From positions 992,001-1,056,000 of the forward strand of contig NW_017265146.1 of the NCBI RefSeq assembly GCF_001638985.1: DNA of 64,000 nt. Direction: 5' to 3'. Below are positions 36,201 through 46,631 of the stretch, in pieces (position 1 is the first letter of the stretch; each line of letters opens with the position of its first letter). A model generated the notes under the pieces. That model was given only the letters and a program-made list of their open reading frames with translations, was not told the origin of the DNA and made no database searches. The translations under genes and the position numbers were made by a program. This DNA comes from Phycomyces blakesleeanus NRRL 1555(-) (Eukaryota; Mucoromycota; Mucoromycetes; Mucorales; Phycomycetaceae).

Positions 36201-38993
36201 CGAGCCAAGGAAGCACTAGAACTCTTTGCATCATTAAGAGCTAATTCGTGAGCCGATTCGAGCTTTTGGATAGCCAACGTGTGCTCTGCTGTAAGCTTCT
36301 CGATAGCACTCGCGGCTTCTTCTTTGGAAATAATAGCCTGTTTGTCGACTGTGCCCTTGCATTTTTCTTCGAGTTCAGCAATCTTTTTGTCATGTTCTTC
36401 AATCAAACGAGCCTTTTCGATATTAATAATAAAAGCAGAATTATGAAATATTAGGTTAACTTTTTGATACAAGTAAGCTACCTAGCACACCACAATTTTT
36501 TATATATAGAGGTCTTAAAAATCACCTTTTCTAATTCTTTCTCGTTATCAATAGTAGTTTCGTATTGCTGGTTGATAGTTTCACGATCCTTTGCTTCCTT
36601 AGCTTTCAAAGCCTCAATCTCATTCTGCACAAGATCAAGCTCCTCTTGTTTCTTGGACAAAGCGGCCTCGTGACTGTCCTGTGTCTTTTTAAGGTCTTCC
36701 TGGTACTTGGCCAAACAGGCAGCCTACATACACAAATACATTATTAACATTAGTAATCTTTTTCTCCTATCTATTTATAATGTTTTTTTTTCCTTTAAAA
36801 AAACACGTACACAGGCTTGTTGTATACAATTATTTATATCCACAAAGCTTTGAAATCTTACGAACCTCAGTCTCTGACTTGACAGCATCAATTGCAGCTA
36901 CATCTCTGGAGAGTTTGATCTGCTCTTGCTGAGTTTCGTGTTCTTCTATCATAGCCTTGAGCTTATCGTTGTGGGCTTCTTCTAAAGCCTGGATCTCTTT
37001 CTAAAAATAAGATAAAAACCACGATTTTCATTAGCTAAATTTTATCCTAAATATTACTAAAGAAAAGAAAACTAACTTGAAAGGATGACACTCTTGTATC
37101 TTTTTCTTCTCCATGCTCTGTGTTAAGGCGAGTGATTTCTGTCTCGTATTCCAACCGTAACTCTGCAAGTTCCTTTTCATAGACAAGCTTTGCCTCAGTA
37201 GCGTGTGATTCCAAATTCTATTTATCAACCAAACCAAACCAAACCAAACAAACAAACAAATAAAAAAAAACTTAGTATGGGAAATGCACTCAAGCCCTTT
37301 TCCTTGTTGGTTAAGTTCAAGTTCAAGTAAAATACCTCAATCTTCTTTTCAAGCTCGGCCCTTTCCTTTTCAGCCTCCAGTTGAATACTAAGGTTAGGAT
37401 CTGGTAATTCTTCGAGCTTGTTCTGAAGTTCTTTGATTTGCTCTTCGTAGTCTGCTCTCAACTCATCGGTTTGTTCGGCATATTCTTGCTTCAGCTGGTT
37501 GGTCAGCTCTGTTAGACGACTCTGGTGTTCCTTGTGCACATTCTTTTTTTTTATCATTAGAAAAAAGCATAATAAAATGAGATTTGCGTCGTTCATATTA
37601 GCTTCCAAAGCATTCTTTCTCATATTTTGTTTGTCTGCTATTTTTCTCTACCCTTTCTTATACACATTTCCAATAGACACACAAAAACAAACACATATAT
37701 GTGTATCTGTCTGCTTGCTTGTATAGTTATGTGTATGATTCTTACTTGAAGAGAGTCACGCATGGAATCCATGTCATTTTTGAGCTTTGATATTTCGCCT
37801 TCCTTGGCTAATATCTGATCCTGAAGTGCTTGTTTCTCTGTCTCCAATTCCTCTCGCAGAGCCTCCATTGTATTACGCAGAACTCGCTGAGCCTCTTCCT
37901 GGGCTTGGACCAGTCCAGCCTTTTGCTCGCCGAGCTTAGCTAAAGATGTTTCATACGTCAACTCGGCTTCTTTAAGAGCCGCAGATGATTCGGCTTCCTG
38001 TTCCTTAAGGTCAGCTCTGAGGGATTCTAATTTAGCCGTTTGCTCTTCATGTTTCTTTTCTTCTTCGTCCTTTTTAGCAAGCGCCAATCGACTGGCTTCT
38101 TCGGCAAGAGCAGATTTCTGGGATGCTTCTGATTCAAGAATGCTAATCTTTTCCTTGAGCGCTACAAGTTCTTCTTCGCGTGCGGCAAGGGCTTGTTCGC
38201 TTGCGGCGAGCTGACTCTTGACCTCTTGATGCTAAATTATATATACAAAAGAAGAAGAAGTAAAAATCAGTCCAAAATATATTCAATTTCGTTAATATTA
38301 TTTCTTTTGTTTGTTAAAAAGGAAATTTGTAAATATGCTGCTTATCTCTTCTTTCTTCTATTATTATTATTATTATTTTAAAAAAAACATATGGTTGTTT
38401 CGGAACCAAATTAAACATTTCTTTTTTTTATTATGTTTATTGTAGAAATTTACCTTGTCTCGCAGACCTTCCAACTCAGCGGTTGTGCTGGGTGAGACAG
38501 GTCTGCTTCCGTTTGTGGGTTTGGAGCTTAGAACAGGAGCGCGCGAACGAATAGGTGAAAGGGTGGATGATCTCTGTGTTGACAATGACGTCGGAGGAGC
38601 GGATGCTCTGTTGCGGGTGACAGGTGGTTTGGTTGTCGAAGATGCTGTGACGCTGGGAGAGCGACGGGCAGTTGATGCGGATGTGGGGGTGGGTGGTCCA
38701 GCTGTGGAGGAAGTGCGACTGACGGTAGATCTGACTGTCGAGCCACTGACGGCTGGTTTTGTACCCGTGCGAGTCAAGGTTGGTGATGGTGGCGAAGGTC
38801 GGACGGATGCGGAGGGCTTTGTAGCCAAGGGCGGTTTGGCAGGAACAGTAAGAGGTCGAGGTGTCGGACGCGTAGAGGCTGTCTTAGCTGGCGGAGTATC
38901 GAGAGAACGGACAGGTCTTTTTACAGGTGCTCCTGGAGAGGTGGGGGTAAGGACAGAGGGCCTTCTGGCAGATGCGATGACGCCTTCGGTCAT
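33277..38993 (-). CDS. Coiled-coil protein with His-anchored hendecads
   Basis: Fourteen exons: 38993-38454, 38231-37746, 37542-37336, 37217-37077, 37000-36866, 36723-36526, 36412-35957, 35834-35601, 35496-35224, 35124-34969, 34861-34427, 34325-33903, 33800-33510, 33387-33277. Every junction is phase 0 and the total is 1361 aa. Residues 1-180 are a basic Ser/Thr/Pro-rich head (RRPSVLTPTSPGAPVKRP, TLTRTGTKPAVSG), the kind of region that binds microtubules in some proteins, though that is inference. The rest is coiled coil. At least eight segments show His spaced exactly 11 residues apart around Ala and Leu, for example HKAALEKLTIAH, HTLAIQKLESAH, HNLAIRELQVEH. The intron after 35601 uses a GC donor (GAG/GCAAGT); the one after 36866 has GTTCGT. 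I do not recognise the family. Confidence 0.82.
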
Positions 38994-40198
38994 TAGGGAA
39001 TCAAGAAACCAAGAAGAAAGGGGAGAGAAAAGGGAATAGATTTACAGACGCACAATATCGGGTCTTTCTTTTTAAGTATATATTTTCCACTTCAAAGGTT
39101 CGAACTGAGGGAAATGAAGGGTATATGAAGATGAAAGATATTAGATTCAAAGAGAGAAAGTAGAAAGACAAACAGAAAGAAAGAAAGAGAAAGAAAGAGA
39201 GAATAGAAGAGGGGTTACTTTCAAGGGAAAAAAAATTAGTAGATTTCCTTTCTTGACATCGCACAACTTTTATAGTTGACGGGCATCGAATTAGCCACGG
39301 ACAACGTGCGACCCTTGTTGTCTCTTGTGTCTCGGTAATCTCTAGTTCTGATGCTTAAAAGAAATGAAGACAATAGCTGTTGATCGCCCAAGATACTTCA
39401 AAGAAAATCCTTATGTGTATTTTGGGTTTTTTATATCCATTATATAAAAACACAAGAAAAATAAAGACAAGGGAATCAAAAGAGAGTAAGAGAAGGGGTT
39501 TAGTTACTAAATTATTGTCATTATCCAGATATCACACTCTTTTTTTTTCTGTCTCAGAAAGGAACTCTAAATCAAACAAATTATGTACGACCAGGTGGTC
39601 AACAAGATAAACCGATTGACATGTCAAGTCCATCATCTCTCACAATCAGACTCATCAGATCATACAAGCTTAAAACCAGAAATACTCTAAAGCGCCATAA
39701 ATTGTATAGGTAGTGCTTATTCTTTGCATAAATAAGAATAAAACTAAAGAAGTGAATGTCTTTGTTTTTTTTTTTTTTTTTGGTTGCTTGGTTAGTTGGT
39801 AGTTAAAACGCACCTGTATGATTTTCCTCTATCTATCTTTAGTTGCTTTATAAGGATCTATAACAGTCACTACAGTGTGAAGTTGAGGCGCAGCCCAAGT
39901 TAATGTTTGAATACAAATCTTGTATGGTATTTTCAGTAATAAAATAAATAATTCACCAATTGTCAACGAAAATTCCAAGTATCGGTACACAACGGTTAAG
40001 CGATTTACATGCATATACATACATATATATATAAAGGACTTCGTATTTTACACAACGACAATAGTATAATTTATGTATTTAATTAATTAATCATTAGTAT
40101 TACAACAGGGTGCTTGAATTCAATCAACATCAGACTAGCAAGGTATATTTTATATGTTTCTTTTTCTTTCTTCCTTTCTTTTGGTGATTTCAGCACAT
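38994..40198. other. Intergenic
   Basis: Promoter side of the His-hendecad coiled-coil gene, then AT-rich sequence without a supported gene. A poly-T run lies at about 39763-39780 and an AATTAATTA run near 40080. Confidence 0.6.
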
Positions 40199-40807
40199 TT
40201 ACCATCTTGTTTGCAAAATGCTTAGGGCTGTATTGATAGTACAAAGAAATTTGATCTGGGTGGTGGTGGTTGTAAAGGCTAATTTCTGTTCATGCTAAAA
40301 TACGATACAATTAATGCAGTCCAAGTATTCATTTTTTTTTTCTGTTAGCTTGAAAGGAACAAAAAAAATTGCACTTACATAAAAGTAATGCTGGTAAAGC
40401 TTATAATAATCACCGGTAGCAAGAGAGTCCATAGAAATAAGTACATAAGAACTTGCAAACAAAAATGTTGATATAAAAAACCAGTCCCAATGTTGTTGGA
40501 TAAATGAGATACTGGCACAGCTAATATGAAAGGCGAAAAACCTGAAGATCGGAAGATGTGAAAAAGAAGTATGTTACCAATTACAAAATAAAATCCACCC
40601 AATCACACACCCACTCACACACACACACACACACACACACATTGGTTATGCTAGATTTACAGTCGAAAGTAACAGTGTAGGAGTTAGCGACATCATAAGA
40701 GCTGGCAAAAGATTCAAGGAATATGTATTGGGAGAAAATGGCTGTAGGGTAGTGTGACGATCTGAAGCTGTTCCTGAACTGGTTGGTTTAAGAGACCCCC
40801 GGTGTTT
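40199..40807 (-). CDS. Small membrane protein, 5' end not found
   Basis: Three exons fit in phase: 40807-40674, 40541-40379 and 40294-40199, giving 130 codons plus an unseen start. The first junction (ACACT/GTTACT, then CAG/GTTTTTC) yields SLTPTLFFAFHISCASISF. The middle exon encodes two hydrophobic stretches, FFAFHISCASISFI and WFFISTFLFASSYVLI. A polar segment YYKLYQHYFYHEQKLAF and a final hydrophobic piece FLCTINTALSIL end at TAA. It looks like a two- or three-pass membrane protein of unknown family. The exon at 40807 begins at a TTTAG acceptor preceded by an in-frame stop, so at least one upstream exon is missing, or the model is wrong there. Confidence 0.42.
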
Positions 40808-40837
40808 CTAAATGACAACGTAAACTAAATCCAATAC

Positions 40838-41122
40838 GTGAACAATTCGACCCAAAATCTTCCTCCCTTGGTCTCGATTTTTTTTTCACAAAAACAGAAC
40901 AAGTACTTCTTTGTTCCAAAAAGACAAAGCCAGCCTACCATACTGTGTCATATTAAATGTGGTGAAAAGACAACCCATGAAATTTTAGAGTTTAACCACT
41001 GGACAGCTCAAATCACGGTTCTCAACCCCACATTGAAAATCTTTGGTGGACGCTCGATAGATGTATTATTGATAAGAAGTGTCAGTACCAGCAGCATTTG
41101 TGCTTTTAAGGATGTGATGTAA
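40838..41122 (+). CDS. Unassigned open frame, possible gene fragment
   Basis: A 94-codon frame with normal, not low-complexity, composition (FVPKRQSQPTILCHIKC, FNHWTAQITVLNPTLKIFGG) ending at TAA. It begins at GTG, with no ATG upstream before a stop and no obvious acceptor, so it may be a fragment of a larger or decayed gene. I recognise no domain. It runs opposite to the membrane-protein model just to its left. Confidence 0.25.
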   Translation: MNNSTQNLPPLVSIFFSQKQNKYFFVPKRQSQPTILCHIKCGEKTTHEILEFNHWTAQITVLNPTLKIFGGRSIDVLLIRSVSTSSICAFKDVM

Positions 41123-42437
41123 TGAGAGTGGAAAATAATATGTATCAAACTCGCATTTGCTTTGGCAGGCAGCATACAACATCAGTGTCGGGTTATAATG
41201 AAGGCATAAAGGAGGTCATATTCTGATGAGTAATTGCATGTTGAATACATGCCTTGATTTTTGTCATATTTTTATGGTTCAGAGGTTGAAATGTTTTTGA
41301 CTGTGACTATATCACCATTAATATATATATATAATAACACTTGAATATTAATCTGTCAAGTAGATCTTGTATTAGACAGTGTTTGTATATGTACACGTTT
41401 TAATGTACACGACTTACTAATCTTTAATGCATGAGATAAAGGTGATTGATTAACAAAGCTGAATATCGATTTGCTTTGTTTTACTGATAACTTTATTAAT
41501 TAGTTTCATTATCTTTTATATGATTTGAAACTGATTAAACTCATGGCTGTTATTTATTTATTTTTTGTTTAAAATTGCCATCAAATTATTAAATTACTTT
41601 GATGTTTTAAAGTGACCAAGACAGTAGTGAAGTCAATCTATAATTACATGTTCACAGCTAGCCGATAAATTACAGGGCTATATATATATAAAGAGGTAAG
41701 AGGTGTCTTGCTCTACCTCTGAAATTCAAATATCAACTATTGGCTATAACAAAGCCTCAGAGAAAGAAAGAGAAAAATGGGCTGGTTGTTGCAATGACTG
41801 ATCTTTCGGCTATGCGAAGAGAGAATTCACTCCTATTTTCTTCTTCTTTCTTTTCTTTCCTAGTCTTCGTTTATCTATTTTAGCCTTTTACATATGCATA
41901 TAGACATATATGCATTAGACTAATGTATATGTATACTGATATCGTCTAGAACATATCGTATTAGGTTCTTTATTTGATCCCAAGTCCAGTGCTAAGATAA
42001 GAGGTAATTTCTACATATTAAAAATCAAGAATAAGAAATTAGAGGTTATTTCTTTCATTAATTCTTTCATTTATTCATTAGTTTCAGTCAATTTGCTGTT
42101 ACTGAAATAATCAAAATAAAATACAAAAAAAAGGGCGCATGTGGACGAGATCCAATCACAATAGTGTAATTGTGAATGGGTCTATCTCGAGTTGAAATCA
42201 CGTATTGTGTGGCTACTGACCAATCAGCACAAGCTGGGCTGCAATGATAGACTGGAGTTAATGATGTGTTTTATCGCATGGTTAACCTAAATTACCTATA
42301 CATATTATTATTATTATTATTTTAAAAAAGAAAAAGTATTTGCGATTTATTTAGAGAATATACAGGATAATATGTGAAGAAAGAAAAGAAAAAGAAGGTG
42401 AAGTAGTGATGATAGTTGCAGTAATAATATATATTGT
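41123..42437. other. Intergenic with imperfect hairpin
   Basis: AT-rich DNA without a supported gene. An imperfect inverted repeat spans about 42147-42187, centred on the palindrome TCACAAT-AGTGTA-ATTGTGA at 42156-42175. This is the downstream flank of heme oxygenase. Confidence 0.55.
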
Positions 42438-43937
42438 TTAGCGCTGTTTGTTGTAGATAAACACTCCGGTCGCAATGGCAGCGACACCAGTAGCCAAGGC
42501 ACCCCACAAAGCGTAGGGTCTGGGACCAACAGAGTCATTCTTCTGGCTAATCGAAATGAGCTTATTCGCCTGCGAGAGCTCATGAATCTCATCAAACACT
42601 TCGATATTGAAAGCAAAGCATTTGAGAGCTTCTTCGATTATAAGATCTGTGTATGTAAAAAGTAGATTTTTAGTATTTTTTTTTTCTAATTAAAAAGGTA
42701 AAATAAAGTTGCTGCGATATACACTTACCCTTGGTCTTCTGGCTTACTTTAGCACCGTCTAATCTCTCACGGTAAAGCGCCTTGAATTCATTCTGGTTAC
42801 CAATGTGATCGAAATAGTAGAATTCTAATCCCTTGGTTGAGTCCCATTCGCTGTCCTTTTCATCAACTTTGAGTACTGACTTCTTCAGGCGCTTGGCCAG
42901 GATCTGTCCACCTAAAATAATAGAAAAAAACAGAAGCGTGAGAATCAAAAGTCTATATTATTGAAATATATATATATATATATATATATAAATTACCACT
43001 GAGATCACCCAAGTAACGGGTGTAGCTGTATGCTACCAATAAGGCAGGATTTACTTTACAGGCTTCTTCCATAGCATCCACGTAAGTCTTGATAGCAGGT
43101 GTCATAGCAGAAGGCGCGATAATCTTTGCAAGACGCTCTTTGCCATAATAGTGTGTAAGATCTATATAAATATATGCACAAACACAAACACACATACAGA
43201 AATTATTAATAATTGGATTCAATTATTATCTAGTCTAATCTAGTATATATCTATCTATATATACCTTTCAATAAGACCTCCTTTCGATTAAGCTCCTCAG
43301 GGAAATAGATATTCTCAACTGCAGGGTCATTCTTGTACTTTTCCAAAAGTGACTCCATAGAACTGCAGCACATTAGTGTTAGTATTACCAAACAAGACCA
43401 TTAGATGGTTGCACGCATAATGAAGAATTATGTAGCTATATAAATAAATCTATGTTTTACCTGTATACATAATACAAAGAGTTGATATATCTTCCGTACT
43501 CGTCAAGGGTGATGTCTCCCTTTAAGAACTTCCTGAACACAATAAAGAAATATAGATATAGGAGGTTAGAACTTTTTATCACATTATCATGTTATTATAA
43601 TATATATATATATAAAGAAATAACACAATAACTATCAAATTAACTTACTTTGTAAATACACTTTCTTCAGCAGCCTTATGAATTGCCTTTGTCCCCTCGC
43701 GCATAGCACTGGCAAGCTGAGGGTTTTCAAGGATAGCATCCTCTATTATAGTGAATGAGATTCCCAATTTTTTTTTGGATGTTGTACCTGGATCTCTAAA
43801 TAGAAAATTTAAAAGAAAAAAAAAACTTTGGGATGCTTACCATCGAATGGGGATGAAGTAACAGGAATAGATCCAATTTCCTCGACGGTGGTAGTGGTCT
43901 CAGTGGTTGTGGTCTGGATAACAATTGTTTCGCTCAT
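42438..43937 (-). CDS. Heme oxygenase, tail-anchored
   Basis: Cleaves heme to biliverdin, CO and Fe2+ with electrons from NADPH-cytochrome P450 reductase; in fungi it serves iron recovery and heme turnover. Exons: 43937-43841, 43742-43649, 43532-43461, 43362-43265, 43161-42997, 42911-42729, 42646-42438; phases agree and give 305 aa. The probable proximal heme ligand is His54 in KAIHKAAEE. The family signature LLVAYSYTRYLGDLSGGQ lies at about aa 161-178, with IYFPEELNRKEVLLKGDL and FKALYRERLD also matching. A C-terminal hydrophobic segment (YALWGALATGVAAIATGVFIY, starting about aa 281) followed by NKQR predicts an ER tail anchor, as in animal HO-1. The N-terminal 30 residues are Thr-rich and variable. 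The start is the only ATG upstream of the domain. Confidence 0.93.
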
Positions 43938-45507
43938 AATGAAAAATAAAGTGTGGATAAAGTAGGAAAATAAGAAGAAGAAGAAGCAGCAGAAGTAGAA
44001 GAAGTCCTGGAGATAACCTTTACTCTACTCTCGATTCTATTTGAGTAAAATGTGACAGCGAATCTGATAAGCGTAAAAAAAGAAAAAAACATTCAACCCC
44101 CCAACTTCCGCTCAAAGTTAGCTTTCCCCCCGCAAACCTCCGCGAGACAAATTCCGATTTCCAAACATCTTGGTAACCAGCCCCACGTTAGATTATCAGT
44201 CGCGTTTCTTTATTATTGCTTCTTGTTCTTTGTTTGATGATCAATGAAAGAAGGGGAACCTCAAGGGTACTTGTCACTACACGCGCGCACATACAAAGGA
44301 AGAAAAAAAAACATATATTTAAGTAGTACACAAATAATCAGTTTTAAGATGATAGACATGATATAATGATGGGTACCATGAGGGAAGGTCAATTGTTATA
44401 TAAGAATGTCACTGGATCCCATTTGAGAATCAACGGAAGGCTTTGGTTTTTCTATAATCTCCCAGACTCTTTTGATGTTCCGCAACCAATTTGCTCCAGT
44501 AAGCATACACAAAAAAGGTTCCATGAAATAAAATAAAAAACACACTTTTGGTTGTACAATTGTTCCTCAAGTTCGTCACCTCCCCCTTTTTCTTCTCATG
44601 GCATGGCAGCCGACAGGAACATATGACTTTATATATATCTTTGTATACATGAAAGTGGTAGAGAGAGAAAGACAACCGATAAAAACAAAATATATGTATA
44701 TTTAAGCAAAAATAATGAAGTGCTAATCAAATTAAATCTTTTAGCGATATGGTACAGATTTTATAGGCTAAAAAAATTAGGTTACTCGGTTGACAGGGTA
44801 AATGGTTTATGGCATTTATAATAAATAAATACATAAGAACATAAATCAAAATAATGTGTTTTCCTGCACAAATGGCCTGAATCACACTTTATTTATCTAT
44901 TGACCTGATTTGAAGAGCTTATCTTTTCAGTAACAGCAATAATATAGGTGTAAATTAAATATTAGTATGGTGTATTTGCTGTCTATGAAAAGATGATGCA
45001 AGATAGCAAGGGTAACAACAACCATGGGAATTCGGTAATTTATTGGGCTAAGCTACAAAAAAATAAAATAAAAAAGGGTCTCCAGGCTAAGTTTGGGATC
45101 TGATAACGAGTTTGTCATTCTTAAATGTCAAGCCAACCCAAGCCAGCAAAATTAGCCCAATATATGTATATATATATATGTGTGTGTGTGTTTATTTCAA
45201 GGCATTTCCTTTTTTTTCTATAAGTGATGCACAGCCTTTTATTCTATTCTCTTGGAGGTACAAGAATCTTATGGCTATTTCTTACACTAGATTCTATATA
45301 AATTATTCATAGTTTCCTATCTTGTACTTTTGTAAACACCATGGCAAAGATAAAAATAAAAGTAAAAATAAAAATAAATAAAAGATCAGATAAGATTATC
45401 GTATAAATTACATATTCAAATCTGTCTGGAATGCGAAACATATATAAATATATCAGATCCACCCTTCTCACTCTAATACAAACAAATATTATCAACAGTT
45501 AAATACA

Positions 45508-45538
<31 letters not shown>

Positions 45539-45675
45539 TTATAGGCATAGAGGCCGCACTATAGTAATAATAAAAAGAGCAACTTTGGTAGAGGATATTC
45601 GCAAGTATTTATTTTTATTTTTTTGCTTCTGTGTTTCCAAAGGTAGATTTATGGTACTATTTCTTCATTTTTAAT
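43938..45675. other. Intergenic upstream of heme oxygenase
   Basis: Holds the heme oxygenase promoter, including a pyrimidine/C-rich patch at 44095-44160. A minus-strand 35-codon frame at about 44505-44400 (MLTGANWLRNIKRVW…) has ordinary composition but no family match and is left uncalled. A CATA run lies at about 45506-45535. The inverted element begins at 45676. Confidence 0.55.
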
Positions 45676-46525
45676 AGAGAACCCGTTGGGATGTGATATT
45701 TTCAAAGACTGCTAAAAAAGAATTATTAGTGAAACCCAGTCAAAAAAAAAAAGAAAAACTCAACCACAGTTGATGAAAACATAAGTACTGTGACAAACAT
45801 AAGAGAGAAGAGAACCCGTTGTCGAGTGAAAATTCTAAATTTTCACTTACTTTTGCTTTACTCGGCGATTTAAATTCCAATGAAAATATGTAAAATTTTA
45901 TTGAGGGAGGCCATTTAGTGATGAAATGGAGTGAAAAATTGGGAGTTTTCTAGTTTTTCATTCCATTTCATCACCAAGCCGTTATTAAGAATTGAGCTCG
46001 TTTTTTCAACTTCAAATATAAACATAATATAGTCAAGAGTCGTCTCTATATATCTACTTAAGAGAATAAGTCTTGGAAAGCCAAGTTTATTAAGATCTTC
46101 CCCCCGAAGGTTGGCACAAGAACTAAGGTTTCCACCAACGGGGGTTGAGTTTTTCTTTTTTTTTTGACTGGGTTTCACTAATAATTCTTTTTTAGCAGTC
46201 TTTGAAAATATCACATCCCAACGGGTTCTCTAGATACATCTTAATAAACTTGGCTTTCCAAGACTTATTCTCTTAAGTAGATATATAGAGACGACTCTTG
46301 ACTATATTGTGTTTATGTTTGAAGGCGGAGAAACAAGCTCAATTCTTAATAAAGACTTGGTGATGAAATGGAATGAAAAACTAGAAAACTCCCAATTTTT
46401 CACTCCATTTCATCACTAAATGGCCTCCCTCAATAAAATTTTACATATTTTCATTGGAATTTAAATCGCCGAGTAAAGCAAAAGTAAGTGAAAATTTAGA
46501 ATTTTCACTCGACAACGGGTTCTCT
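45676..46525. mobile_element. Inverted-repeat element split by an inverted copy of itself
   Basis: The outer copy begins AGAGAACCCGTTGGGATG at 45676 and ends CACTCGACAACGGGTTCTCT at 46525. An inner copy occupies 45809-46231 in the opposite orientation, beginning AGAGAACCCGTTGTCGAG and ending CATCCCAACGGGTTCTCT. Removing the inner 423 bp leaves 427 bp of outer element, collinear with the reverse complement of the inner copy. There is no coding sequence inside, so it is a non-autonomous, MITE-like family. TA flanks the outer copy if the terminus is taken as GAGAACCC; the inner copy instead shows AGA on both sides. Confidence 0.85.
45809..46231 (-). mobile_element. Inner, inverted copy of the nested element
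   Basis: A complete 423-bp copy lying within the outer copy. Its reverse complement matches the outer element from end to end except for scattered substitutions, with the most divergent part around 46090-46140 (GC-rich CCCCCCGAAGG against an A-rich outer version). Confidence 0.82.
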
Positions 46526-46631
46526 ATTTTATTTTATTTTACTTTATTTTGACTGTAGTATAGTGTAAATTCATGACTCTTTATTTCATTTCACAATTAA
46601 GAGTTTGGTTTTGCAAAAATAAATATCATAA

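Noticed and set aside
38455..39039. Long plus-strand Gly/Val/Arg-rich frame
   Set aside because: Antisense of the Ser/Thr/Pro-rich head of the His-hendecad coiled-coil protein, whose exon has a clear start and donor.
44400..44675. Small minus-strand frames (…YWSKLVAEHQKSLGDYRK and MLTGANWLRNIKRVW…)
   Set aside because: Two overlapping frames of ordinary composition, but no recognisable family, no supported splice partner, and too short to decide.
45915..46214. 99-codon minus-strand frame in the inverted element
   Set aside because: It crosses the junctions of the nested element arms and has no similarity to a transposase; chance opening.
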